A stretch of DNA of 54,000 nt from Apostichopus japonicus (taxonomy: Eukaryota; Echinodermata; Holothuroidea; Aspidochirotida; Stichopodidae), in contig NC_092582.1 in assembly GCF_037975245.1 (NCBI RefSeq), positions 6,986,001 to 7,040,000 on the forward strand. Reading direction: 5' to 3'. Both the position numbers and the translations under genes were made by a program. The first letter of the stretch is position 1, and each line of letters opens with the position of its first letter. Shown in pieces: positions 1-9,072 of the stretch. The notes beneath the pieces are model-generated. The model did not search any database. It had not been told where the DNA came from and worked only from the letters and a program-made list of their open reading frames with translations.

Positions 1-108
1 GATGCGGCAAAGTCAAAGGACAACGGTTGTTTGAAACTTACTGTAGCCTATCATTAATCAATCAGTTTGTTACTATAGTCTATACATATGGACTTTCACT
101 GTACTTAC

Positions 109-135
109 CTTAACATTGCCTTCATCGTCACATTC
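109..135 (-). other. Possible 27-nt micro-exon (copy A)
   Basis: On the minus strand, a pyrimidine-rich acceptor (TTTTTGCTTCAG) is followed by 27 nt and a consensus donor (GTAAGT). In one frame the 27 nt read ECDDEGNVK. The duplicate at 13428-13454 keeps both splice signals and the length and reads QCDDEGNIE. This suggests a short exon of an unidentified host gene. The neighbouring exons are not in the window, and the frame and function are inferred only. Confidence 0.3.
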
Positions 136-553
136 CTGAAGCAAAAAGAAACAAACTTCATTTTAAATGTTGGCATGAAAATATTTTGAAAAGTTTACAT
201 TACAGTACAACAGTTCTTCAGTTTACAATTTCTGATTTAATAATTTGCTATGGTTTATTATGTATTCAGTTACAGTCATTATTATCTCATTTTCTGAGAC
301 AAGAAAGAAATCCTCTTGGTGATGCTTATCTAGAACTAAGGATTGTTTTCATAATGAACAATTGTGGTGAGAATTCACTGGCAAATAAAGTTAATTGTAT
401 TGCATTTTCGGGTAAATACGCCACACGACACATAAGTTATAGGTATACATTATTGAAGTCAATTTCATATAGTTGTAAATTGTTCATGGACCATACATAT
501 TTTTCCACCGTGTCAATACATCTCTGTAGGATGATGTCATAGATGTCACAAAT

Positions 554-1802
554 CAGGCGCGGCGGAACGGGAAAATTATTGGGGGGGCTAATATGTGGAG
601 ACTATCTAAGCGGAGCGCCACCATAAGTTGGCGCGGAGCGTACAAGAAAATTTGGGGTTTTTCAACCCCCCCAGATGGCCGGAAACTGCACTTACCGAGT
701 GTTTTATGCTGCGAATACCTAGCCCTAAAACATGGGTCTCAAGCCTGCAATTTCTCAGATTGCACGTATAAATCTGTAAAAACATTGCAATTTGTATATT
801 CGATGGTGTTTTAAGAGAGTATACTCGACGTGTACTCGCAGAGACGTTTTTGAGTGTGGTAAATTACTACTTGCAATTAAATGCAATAATTACAAGGGCG
901 TCGGAAGCTATTTTTGATTGGTACGGCGGTTCAGAGTGTGGCCAACTATCATAATTATCGGGGGACGTTTGGTAGGTCAAACTACGCTACGCGCCACCAT
1001 GGTTGGCGCGTAGAGTAATGGAGAAAATTTTGAAAAAATGCCTCCCAGATTGCAGGAAATGGCACTTCCCGAGCTTGAAAACAAGACCCCTGCCATGCCA
1101 GAGTAGTCACATTTAGCCTACTTGCCGTCATCATTATTTAAAATTATTGAAACATATACCTCCGAGATTTTTTTCTCCATTTTTTTAGTCCTACTTTTTT
1201 TAAACTTTTTTTTGCGTCGTGAATATTGGTCCGGCGTTCACCGGACCTGCCCGTACCGGCTCCGACGCCCTGAATTAAATAAATGTCATAAGAAAAAACA
1301 GAAAGCATTTCTTAAGGTCAACAAATGGGTAATTCCAAAACCATGTGCAGTTGCCAACAAATTTCTATGACCTAGCACTGTCATCATGTCATGAATGCAT
1401 GTACCCTGTACAGTACAGGTGAAATGCTACTATTGTGTGTTTGTTCGTTTAATAATTGATTGCGTTTAAACATAGAGCCATGTTCCACGCCTTGCGTGTA
1501 CTCGTAGTGTAAACGCAAATGTTCATGAGTGTAGCGTTTAGCGTATTACCCTCTTATTTAAAACACTAATATTCGATGAGGCATGATACAGACAATCAAT
1601 TATCATATTTAATTATTACGCCTATATGTAGTATACGTGTGCATCGGACAGATCGACAAGTATGCATTAAAAAATGGGCAGATGCACGTTTCGGAGCCTT
1701 GGTAAATATTGGGGGGGGGGCTTATCATGCATTTGCCCCCTCAACTTTTTCATTGGGGGGCTGAGCCCCCCCCCCCAAGCCCCCCCGGTTCCGCCGCCAC
1801 TG
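554..1802. mobile_element. hAT-like non-autonomous DNA transposon, 1249 bp
   Basis: Terminal inverted repeats start CAGGCGCGGCGGAAC on the left. The right end, read inward, starts CAGTGGCGGCGGAACCGGGG. The element is flanked by a perfect 8 bp target duplication TCACAAAT (546-553 and 1803-1810). CAG termini with an 8 bp duplication are diagnostic of the hAT superfamily. Copy B of the surrounding duplication holds the uninterrupted site at 879-886 past position 13000 (13879-13886), which proves the boundaries. There is no transposase ORF, so it must have been moved in trans. The inner flanks are G-rich on the left and C-rich on the right. A second, smaller hAT-like unit appears to sit inside at 893-1272. 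Confidence 0.93.
893..1272. mobile_element. Probable nested hAT-like element
   Basis: It begins CAAGGGCGTCGGAAGC and ends GGCTCCGACGCCCTG, which are imperfect inverted repeats of each other and of hAT type. The flanking 8-mers (AATAATTA and AATTAAAT) are AT-rich but not identical, so a clean target duplication cannot be shown. It contains a palindromic block (GCGCCACCAT..TTGGCGCG) also present at 29299-29325. No ORF. Confidence 0.5.
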
Positions 1803-2089
1803 TCACAAATACCGTAAATTATAGTCACAGATAATCAGTTTGCTGAGAGTCAGAGTAAATAGAGTCTACGTGCAAGTGATTCACATATATACGGCTGCCA
1901 CTCAGCCTTATATATTAAGCGGTTAGTTTCATACGGAAGCGTATAGAAGAGACTCCACACCGACTATACTTACACTCATTGCAAAACGATAAAAATCTGG
2001 AAAATGGCCGTTTTGGTTTCACTTCCGGACATCATTATTTGAAAGCACGATTTTACAGAGTAAATCAAACCCAGTTACGTGCATGGTAC

Positions 2090-3330
2090 TGTAACGCGCC
2101 GTCCTCGGTGGTGAGCGCAAGGAAGAGTGGAAATGCGGGAACACAGGAATGAGGCTGTCGACAGGAGATATTAAAGTTTACCCGTCTATTTACGATCAAT
2201 ATACATGTCAAGATGGTGCACAGTGGTCGTGCATTACAGAGGCAATTATTAAATACGAAACCAGGTTTTAACAAATGCTTAGAAGTCGGTGAAGTTAAAT
2301 ACAACACAGTACATTACTAATGGCGGGTCTCGGCACGGAGGGCAGAATGATAGACTTCGGCGCTGAAGATTGGGCTATGGTGAACTGCGGCGCAGTCGGC
2401 GGAATGGTGAACAGCGGCGCAGTTGGCGGATTGGTGATCAGCGGCGCAGTCGGCGGATTGGTGAACGGCGGCGCAGTTGGCGGATTGGTGAACTGCGGCG
2501 CGGATTGGTGATCGGCGGCGCAGTTGGCGGATTGGTGAACGGCGGCGCAGTCGGCGGATTGGTGAACGGCGGCGCAGTTGGCGGATTGGTGAACTGCGGC
2601 GCGGATTGGTGATCTGCGGCGCAGTCGGCGGAATGGTGAACAGCGGCGCGGATTGGTGATCTGCGGCGCAGTCGGCGGAATGGTGAACAGCGGCGCGGAT
2701 TGGTGATCGGCGGCGCAGTTGGCGGATTGGTGATCTGCGGCGCAGTCGAACCGAAGTGTTGAACCTGGTCTTCTAGGTTATTTTACTCGTCTTCCGATCC
2801 TACTTCCTGGGCTGTTCCACCACTGTTTTTGCCAATAGATGACTCGTTCGTCTCCTAACTCATGGTCACAATCGTTCTACCCCTCCTATTCCGAGCCGGG
2901 AACCGCCCCTCGTCCGAGCCCGCAGTTGCTTTTAAACAGAAACTACTTCCTATACCTATAACGTGTGAACCTACACTTAAACCTATTAGAAACATAAACC
3001 ACGCCCAGTCTACAACCATCAACCAATAAAACACGATTAAATACGACATGCGTGCTGGTCAAGATTTACCCAGACCTAACATTTTTGGCCCCCCGGAACG
3101 TAACTAGACGTCCTACTCAGTGACCTCCAAAATCGGTCAACAAGAGAGAGTTCCCCCTTAACAGTTGTTCATAAATCAAGCAAGTGACACCCCCTTATAA
3201 GATTTTATCTAACAAACAATTCCCGTAAAGCGTTTAATAATGTAAAGAATCAACCCAAGTTAAAACATTTGATTGGATAAAATACATGTTAACGCTAACG
3301 ACAAACAATGAGCTTTGACGTGTCGTTACA
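2090..3330 (-). repeat. 3' LTR of the gypsy element, 1241 bp
   Basis: It is the same length as 10451-11691 and no mismatch was noticed on reading. Ends are TGTAAC...GTTACA. It includes an internal 27 bp minisatellite (2378-2750). The right third has a TATAAG-like word on the minus strand near 3195, a possible promoter element. The open frames across the minisatellite are by-products of its 27 bp period, which is a multiple of three. Confidence 0.97.
2378..2750. repeat. 27-bp minisatellite inside the 3' LTR
   Basis: About 14 units vary around GGCGCAGTTGGCGGATTGG followed by TGAACGGC. Several units are shortened (GGCGCGGATTGGTGATC). The same array with the same variants is present at 10739-11111 in the other LTR, as expected from reverse transcription. 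It is much more GC-rich than the surroundings. Confidence 0.92.
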
Positions 3331-3342
3331 TCTTTCCCACCC
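3331..3342 (-). promoter_or_regulatory. Polypurine tract of the gypsy element
   Basis: The minus strand reads GGGTGGGAAAGA directly before the TGTAAC that opens the 3' LTR. This is the expected position and composition for the plus-strand priming site of an LTR retrotransposon. Confidence 0.8.
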
Positions 3343-3913
3343 GAAAATGAAATGCGTCCCGCATTTAACTTAGCTCTTTTAAAAGAAAATAATGAAACAT
3401 AGTAAACACATACCGTTCGATCGCAGTACTTAGCAACTTGGAAAAGAGTCGTAAGTATGAATAATATGAAGCGTCCATTCTATAACAGATGTTCTCTCAA
3501 CTAAACAAACATAAGGAAAAATCAATGTGTCCAGTATAACAAACACAAGGAAAAATCAAAGTGTCCAGTATAACAAACACAAGGAAAAATCAAAGTGTCC
3601 AGTATAAAGTTGGAAAAATATTTACAACATGCGTATATAATGAAGCTTAATGTTCAAATCACGTAACAAAAGCACCAACGTTGGAATGAAGTTCACTCCC
3701 GTCTTGCAAATCATATACGGTAACGTGTGGTTTCCAAAGGCAATCATAATACATAGAACAAAATCAGCAAGTACATGTAAAATCGTCCAACAGAAATAAA
3801 AACAAGGTCCGAACGAAGCTTCGTCGCTTTGGCGGAATCTGACTTGCGGCGCACTGTCTCGCGGCGCGTCTCTCGCGGCTCACCGTCTCCAGTGCGACGT
3901 TCTCCGTAGTCTC
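3343..3913. other. Untranslated 3' region of the gypsy element, with a 34-bp tandem repeat
   Basis: There is no ORF of note between the zinc-finger gene and the 3' LTR. Three tandem 34 bp copies (AACAAACACAAGGAAAAATC plus AAAGTGTCCAGTAT) lie at 3504-3605; the first copy differs at a few bases. Confidence 0.8.
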
Positions 3914-4591
3914 TTAGGTTAGTGCGTTGTTCCTCTCCCCTGTCTGGCTGCTCTTCTTACTCGTTTCTTCAAACTTATGTACCGTCACGTTTACTCGCCC
4001 GTCGTTAAACACTTCGGTGACGATTCTTTCTCGAAGGAAACCAGGGATTGACTGTTTGTTGGTACAACACTCACACAGGTGTTTCGCTACCACCTTTCGA
4101 AAGTCCGATTCTTGTATGTTATTTTCCCCATTTTCCTGGCCTCTTACCGGGGTGACATATGGCGTGGGAGGCACCTCCGTTAACGACAGGTTTGCCTCAG
4201 TCTCGTTTGTCGCTAGAAGCGCAGTCTCCTCTGTTGGCGATCCCAAGATCTGTTCAAGTGTGGGCCAGCCTTCAGCTTTATTTTTGGTTTTCGGTGGGGA
4301 TCGCAGTCCCTGTACTTTTGGAGGCGATCTCATCCCGCTTGATGCAGGTTCCGTTAACGGGCGCTTTTCCTCCGTTGTGGTGAACGACCTCGTCTTTGCC
4401 TCCCCATGGCGGCTACTCTTGTGTCTGATAACATCACTCTTTTTGTTAGAGGAATAATCGCAAGAAGAACATTTATGCCTTTTGTCATTAGCCGCATGCT
4501 TTTCTGTAAAATGTCTTTCTAAGTCAGAAACTTGTTGGTAGCGTTTCCTGCAGACTTTGCATTTAAATTCTTGGTCGTACATTTTCGACAT
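3914..4591 (-). CDS. C2H2 zinc-finger accessory protein of the gypsy element (225 aa)
   Basis: The open frame is on the same strand as gag and pol, between pol and the 3' LTR, where env lies in retroviruses. It starts at ATG 4591 in a good context (GCCATGT). The frame runs ~13 codons further up without an ATG before a TGA. Two adjacent C2H2 fingers lie near the N-terminus (about residues 9-54), each C-x2-C-x12-H-x4-H: CKVCRKRYQQ...H-x4-H and CSSCDYSSNKK...H-x4-H. The rest is polar and low-complexity (SPPK repeats). A conserved-looking C-terminal part has a second cysteine cluster (HLCECCTNK) followed by a mixed charged and hydrophobic segment. There is no signal peptide or membrane segment, so it is not an envelope protein. 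A DNA- or RNA-binding role (targeting, transcriptional control or silencing escape) is inference. Capture from a host zinc-finger gene is the simplest origin. It is probably expressed from a spliced or internal mRNA. Confidence 0.8.
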   Translation of the reverse strand: MSKMYDQEFKCKVCRKRYQQVSDLERHFTEKHAANDKRHKCSSCDYSSNKKSDVIRHKSSRHGEAKTRSFTTTEEKRPLTEPASSGMRSPPKVQGLRSPPKTKNKAEGWPTLEQILGSPTEETALLATNETEANLSLTEVPPTPYVTPVRGQENGENNIQESDFRKVVAKHLCECCTNKQSIPGFLRERIVTEVFNDGRVNVTVHKFEETSKKSSQTGERNNALT

Positions 4592-5235
4592 GGCAGGCGT
4601 TGGTATAGTCTTAACAGTTTCGATTGGCAAGATTCTTCAATGCACTATACAGCACATACAGTAAGATAAATAATATTAAGTCTAACTTCTCTCCGGCGAT
4701 TTGCAAATTAAGGGTTTGAAATAATCAAGCTACTCCTGCGAAAGCAAGTGAACAAGTGTGAAAAGTACTGTGTCTTCAGACAAAACAATTCACTAACTGG
4801 TAGTACCTAAAACAGTGATTTATGCCAGACAGGTAGCTTACGAGGAGGGGTATTCCGGTAGTCAAAACTCCGTCTGGGCTTGACATAAGAAGTCTTTGTT
4901 TCAGGTTTAGTTCAGCCTTGCTAGCGCTAGCCGTGGTACCTCGGTGGTGGTCTGGTGACTTGCTGACAGATATCAATTAAAAGTAGGGGCGGATGAAGGG
5001 CAAAGTTTTCTGGCCAACCTTTCGTTTTTCGTCACAAACAAGGTATTTGTAAACATTCACATCTATATCTACAGCCTTCACACCCAACGATGACCTCCAA
5101 CGCTGCGGACTTTTTCCAATCTTTTACGGGGATGTTTATATTTCTGGCTGGTGCGTAACTTAAAAGGGACAGTCTATCTAGTTTTAGCTGTTTTCCTCCA
5201 GTGCCGAGAGGTGCGTGGTACAGCTACACAATCAA
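4592..5235. other. Spacer between pol and the zinc-finger ORF
   Basis: No coding signal is seen on either strand. This is where a splice acceptor or internal promoter for the zinc-finger ORF would be expected; I cannot point to a specific site. Confidence 0.5.
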
Positions 5236-8200
5236 CTATTTGAGTTCTTCTAGGGACTGAACAATCTGCTGTGACTCTATTTGAACTGAACTTTCTTTCT
5301 GTTTAGCAGGGCGTAAAAGCCAAAGAGGGGGGTCGTCGCCTTGGTAACTGCATAAACGGTTATGGTGCACAACTTGTGGCTTTCTCTTAGGTCCCATCAG
5401 TACCCTATAGACCACGTCCGTTATCTTGTTAATAACTCGCCCGGGTCCAACCCAACGTTTCTGTAATTTAGGTGAAATGCCCTTTTTCTTTTTTGTGTTT
5501 AACAGCCACACAATATCTCCGACGGCGAATTCACGCGCGTAAGCTCCTCGGTCGTGAAACTTTTTTTGTTTATTGCTCGCTACTTTTAGGCGCTCTCTGG
5601 TAAATTCATGCACACTTCGGAGAGTTTCTTCTAGTTTTGCTACATATTTCGGCAACGATTGGTTTGGAGCATCTGGGTCCATGGGAGGTTTAGGCAGTTG
5701 CGATGTGAGAGGTAGATCTACTGCTCGTCCAAACATCAATTCCGCCGGTGGGAAACCTGTGCTCTCATGTTCGGCGGAGCGATATGCCATTAACATATAA
5801 GGCAGCCACGAATCCCAATCTTTCTGATTTTCTGATACTACTAGAGAAAGCATGTCCTCGAGTGTCCGATTGAACCTCTCCACCATTCCATCAGATTGGG
5901 GGTGGAAAGGCGTTGTCCTAGTCTTTTTTATGTCCAGCAAGCGGCACATACACTGAAACAGTTCGGACTCGAACTGTCGGCCCTGATCAGTGTGTAACTC
6001 TTCTGGGATTCCATAGCGACATATAAACTCCTCCACGAGAGTTCGAGCAACGGTCTGCGCCTCCATGTCAGCTATCGCATACGCTTCCGTCCACTTTGTA
6101 AAATAATCAGCGACAACCAGTATGTAGCGATTACCTCTAGTCGAAATTGGTAGTGGGCCCATGATATCCATGGCGCATCTTTGCAATGGATGGCCTGCGC
6201 CGTATTGCTTCATCCTTGCATTCAACTTTTTCTTGGGTCCTTTTCTAGCCGCACACTGGTCACAGCTTCTACACCAATTTCGAACGTGGTTTCGATATCC
6301 GCTCCAGTAGAACTTTCCGCGAATACGACTCAATGTCTTCTTCGCCATTAGGTGTCCAGATAGCCTATGGTTATGTGCGCCTCTTAAAATGTCCTCACGT
6401 ATCCTTTCCGGTACCAGTAGTTGCAGTAGAGCAGATTTTCCAGTGTCAGATTCAAATTTTCGGTAAAGTACCCCTCGCTTCAGAACAAGTCGTTCCCACT
6501 GACTCCAGTAGTTCTTTAGAGCGGTGCTTCCCGTTGTTATTTGGGCCCAATCAGGTCTAGAATGTTGTACTTCCTTCCACATTAGAACAGGTCCTATATC
6601 CTTGTCATTGATCTGCCATTCACGTAATTCCTGGTGCGTCCATTTGTGAAACCAGGCTCCTAGCGTATCTGAGAAATTATTCCCGGTATTTACGTCGTGC
6701 TTATCTTTACCAGACCTGTTCTTACCATCAACAATGGTGAACACATGACCAGTGGTGTTCCTTAAATCATCCCATCCCCGTCCCGAATCTTTTGTTTCCG
6801 CCCTTTCGCACTCCCTGCATGGGGCACACCTCCGTCTAGATAGTGCGTCTGCGTTGCCGTGCAGTCGTCCGGGTCGGTGCTGTATTTGGAAATTATAAGT
6901 GGAAAGGGTTTCTAGCCATCTAGCCAGTTGCCCCTCGGGGTTTCGAAAGTTGGTCAACCACCTCAAAGCGGCATGGTCAGTACGGACAACGAATTTGGTT
7001 CCATACAGGTAGTGGTGAAAATGTTTTACGGATGAAACCACTGCCAGTAACTCTTTGCGCGTAACGCAGTATTTTCGTTCTGTCTTCGATAGAGCCTTAC
7101 TAAAGTAGGCGACGACGTTTTCCTGGGTCGACCCTTGTTTTCGCTGGGAAAGCACTGCCCCTATACCAAAATCGCTAGCGTCGGTGTCCAAGATGAACAA
7201 TCCATCAGGTTCTGGGTAGGCTAAGACCGGTGCAGTCGTTAGTATCTGCTTTAGCGTTCTAAACGCATTTTCACAATCTTCATTCCAATTAAACCTATTG
7301 CCTTTTTCTGTTAGGCGAAACAGGGGAGTACAAAACTGTGAAAATCCTTTCACAAAACGACGATAATAAGAGCATAAGCCGACAAAACTTCGAACTTCGG
7401 TGACGGAGCAGGGAGTAGGCCACTCTACCACAGATTTAATTTTCTCGGGGTCTGGGGCAATACCGTGGCCAGACACAATGTGACCGAGGTAGTTAACTTC
7501 ACGCTGGAATAGATTACACTTCTCGGGATTAAGCTTTAGTCTTGCCTCTCGCAGTCTCCCAAATACTTCGGTGAGCCTTTCCATTGTTTTGTCGAACGAA
7601 TTCCCATAGACAATGACATCATCGAGATAGAGAAGACAAGTTTGCCATTGCAGACCTTTCAGGACCCTTTCCATAAGCCGTTCAAAAGTAGCAGGGGCGT
7701 TACACAAGCCAAATGGCAATACCTTGAACTGAAACAGGCCACCATGAGTCACGAAAGCTGTCTTCGGGCGATCCTTATGCTCCACTTCCACCTGCCAGTA
7801 GCCACTTGCCAGATCGAGGGTTGAAAACCACTGCGACCCAGCAAGTGCGTCTAGAGTGTCATCTATGCGGGGCAAAGGGTAAGAATCTTTCTCGGTTATG
7901 TCATTAAGCTTTCGGTAATCCACGCAGAACCTAGTTGACCCGTCCTTCTTCCGGACCAGTACAACTGGCGATGCCCATGGGCTTGATGAAGGTTCAATGA
8001 TGTCCTGACAAAGCATTCTTTCTACCTCTTTCTCTGCCTCTTCCTTGCGGTGTATCGGGAGGCGACGCGGGGCTTGTCGAATTGGCCTAGAAGTTCCGGT
8101 GTCGATTGTATGTTGGACCAAGTCAGTGCGCCCAAGGTCCCCTTTACATCGAGCGAAGACGTCTGCATTATCGGCCAGAAGTTTCTTCACCATAATCGTC

Positions 8201-9072
8201 TCCGCGTCACCAAGGTAGACAGAGCTCTTCTCTGCTAGCTTCTGCAAATGTTCGTCCAGAGTCGCATATTTCTCCTTGTATTCTCCAACGTTTCTCTCCC
8301 TGGTCGTACGATGGGCAACTGTTGTTTCTTCAATGCCTATTTCTTCTGCAGAAAGACATTCACCCACAGTAGTGCCTTCGTAAATTGTTAGGGGTCTGCT
8401 CGTCAGATTCATTAGTCGTAAAGGTATGGTCTCCCTATTGGGGTCCACAATAGCCCTAGCGATCATTACGGGGTGCTTTTCGAGAAACTTCTCGCTACAC
8501 TCCACAACAGCAGATTCTCCTTGCATTTTCCAGTCTGGGACTCGGGCCATCGCCATCCCTTCGCTCGAGGCAGGAACAACCACCGTCCTGGCTAGCACAA
8601 CTCTGCACCTATCAAGCTTTTCCTCAACGGTACTCTGTTGTAGTCTACCAATGGTCATCTCCCCCTTTCCAGCGGCTATCGTGCAATCGAATCTCTGTAA
8701 GAAGTCGTACCCAAGAAGTGCATCAGCATCTATATCTGCCACCCAAATATCATGCATCGCTTCTAGTTTACCCACTTTTACCAGAAACCTACCACGCCCC
8801 ATACTGTGCAGTGGTCTACCGTCCGCTACCGCCAAATTCTCTGCAACGTCGTCAAGGACCTTATCCCTCTTCGCGCACAGTCGCTCAAAGAACTTTGTTT
8901 GCATAACAGTGAACTCAGCCCCGGTGTCGACTAAGAAATCCACATCGACCCCTTCCAGCTGTCCCTTCACGTACAAACCACGGGTACCAACGGACCGGAC
9001 TCTGTTCCTAAAAAGTGGTATTGCGGGCTCACCTTGCGGAAAAGTCGGACTCCGCCCTACGAATCCGACTTC
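5236..9072 (-). CDS. pol: Gypsy Pol polyprotein: protease, reverse transcriptase, RNase H, integrase
   Basis: The frame has no in-frame ATG near its start. It is -1 relative to gag and stays open across the gag stop, so it is probably made by -1 frameshifting. Domains in order: aspartic protease (DTGAEFTVM) near the N-terminus; RT with FCVDYRKLND and the catalytic YLDDVIVYG; RNase H beginning DTDASDFGIGAVLS; integrase with a zinc-binding HHCC region (H-x-H, then CRSCDQC) and the DDE core (AMDIMGPLP, HTDQGRQFES, GMVERFNRTLE). A GPY/F-like module (WVGPGRVINKITDVVYRV) lies near the C-terminus. At ~1280 codons the length is normal for Ty3/gypsy Pol. All catalytic residues are present and there is no stop, so the enzyme set looks intact. 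No chromodomain is seen. Confidence 0.96.
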   Translation of the reverse strand, partial: EVGFVGRSPTFPQGEPAIPLFRNRVRSVGTRGLYVKGQLEGVDVDFLVDTGAEFTVMQTKFFERLCAKRDKVLDDVAENLAVADGRPLHSMGRGRFLVKVGKLEAMHDIWVADIDADALLGYDFLQRFDCTIAAGKGEMTIGRLQQSTVEEKLDRCRVVLARTVVVPASSEGMAMARVPDWKMQGESAVVECSEKFLEKHPVMIARAIVDPNRETIPLRLMNLTSRPLTIYEGTTVGECLSAEEIGIEETTVAHRTTRERNVGEYKEKYATLDEHLQKLAEKSSVYLGDAETIMVKKLLADNADVFARCKGDLGRTDLVQHTIDTGTSRPIRQAPRRLPIHRKEEAEKEVERMLCQDIIEPSSSPWASPVVLVRKKDGSTRFCVDYRKLNDITEKDSYPLPRIDDTLDALAGSQWFSTLDLASGYWQVEVEHKDRPKTAFVTHGGLFQFKVLPFGLCNAPATFERLMERVLKGLQWQTCLLYLDDVIVYGNSFDKTMERLTEVFGRLREARLKLNPEKCNLFQREVNYLGHIVSGHGIAPDPEKIKSVVEWPTPCSVTEVRSFVGLCSYYRRFVKGFSQFCTPLFRLTEKGNRFNWNEDCENAFRTLKQILTTAPVLAYPEPDGLFILDTDASDFGIGAVLSQRKQGSTQENVVAYFSKALSKTERKYCVTRKELLAVVSSVKHFHHYLYGTKFVVRTDHAALRWLTNFRNPEGQLARWLETLSTYNFQIQHRPGRLHGNADALSRRRCAPCRECERAETKDSGRGWDDLRNTTGHVFTIVDGKNRSGKDKHDVNTGNNFSDTLGAWFHKWTHQELREWQINDKDIGPVLMWKEVQHSRPDWAQITTGSTALKNYWSQWERLVLKRGVLYRKFESDTGKSALLQLLVPERIREDILRGAHNHRLSGHLMAKKTLSRIRGKFYWSGYRNHVRNWCRSCDQCAARKGPKKKLNARMKQYGAGHPLQRCAMDIMGPLPISTRGNRYILVVADYFTKWTEAYAIADMEAQTVARTLVEEFICRYGIPEELHTDQGRQFESELFQCMCRLLDIKKTRTTPFHPQSDGMVERFNRTLEDMLSLVVSENQKDWDSWLPYMLMAYRSAEHESTGFPPAELMFGRAVDLPLTSQLPKPPMDPDAPNQSLPKYVAKLEETLRSVHEFTRERLKVASNKQKKFHDRGAYAREFAVGDIVWLLNTKKKKGISPKLQKRWVGPGRVINKITDVVYRVLMGPKRKPQVVHHNRLCSYQGDDPPLWLLRPAKQKESSVQIESQQIVQSLEELK

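Larger units (their letters stand above)
1..2089. repeat. Segmental duplication, copy A (left part)
   Basis: This stretch aligns in the same orientation with 13316-14165. Shared words include the start (GCGGCAAAGTCAAAGGACAA versus ACGGCAAAGTCAAAGGACAA) and the end around CACTTCCGGACAT. Copy A is longer because a hAT-like element occupies 554-1802. It is then cut from its last ~40 bases, found at 11692-11730, by the LTR retrotransposon at 2090-11691. The duplication may start left of the window. Apart from a possible micro-exon at 109-135 I see no gene in it. Confidence 0.9.

Noticed and set aside
2320-2612. Gly/Val- or Arg-rich open frames across the LTR minisatellite (also 10681-10973)
   Set aside because: The 27 bp period is divisible by three, so frames stay open by chance; there is no domain, and the same frames appear in both LTRs because the LTRs are copies.
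4636-5235. An env gene between pol and the zinc-finger ORF
   Set aside because: No open frame with signal peptide or membrane segment in this interval.
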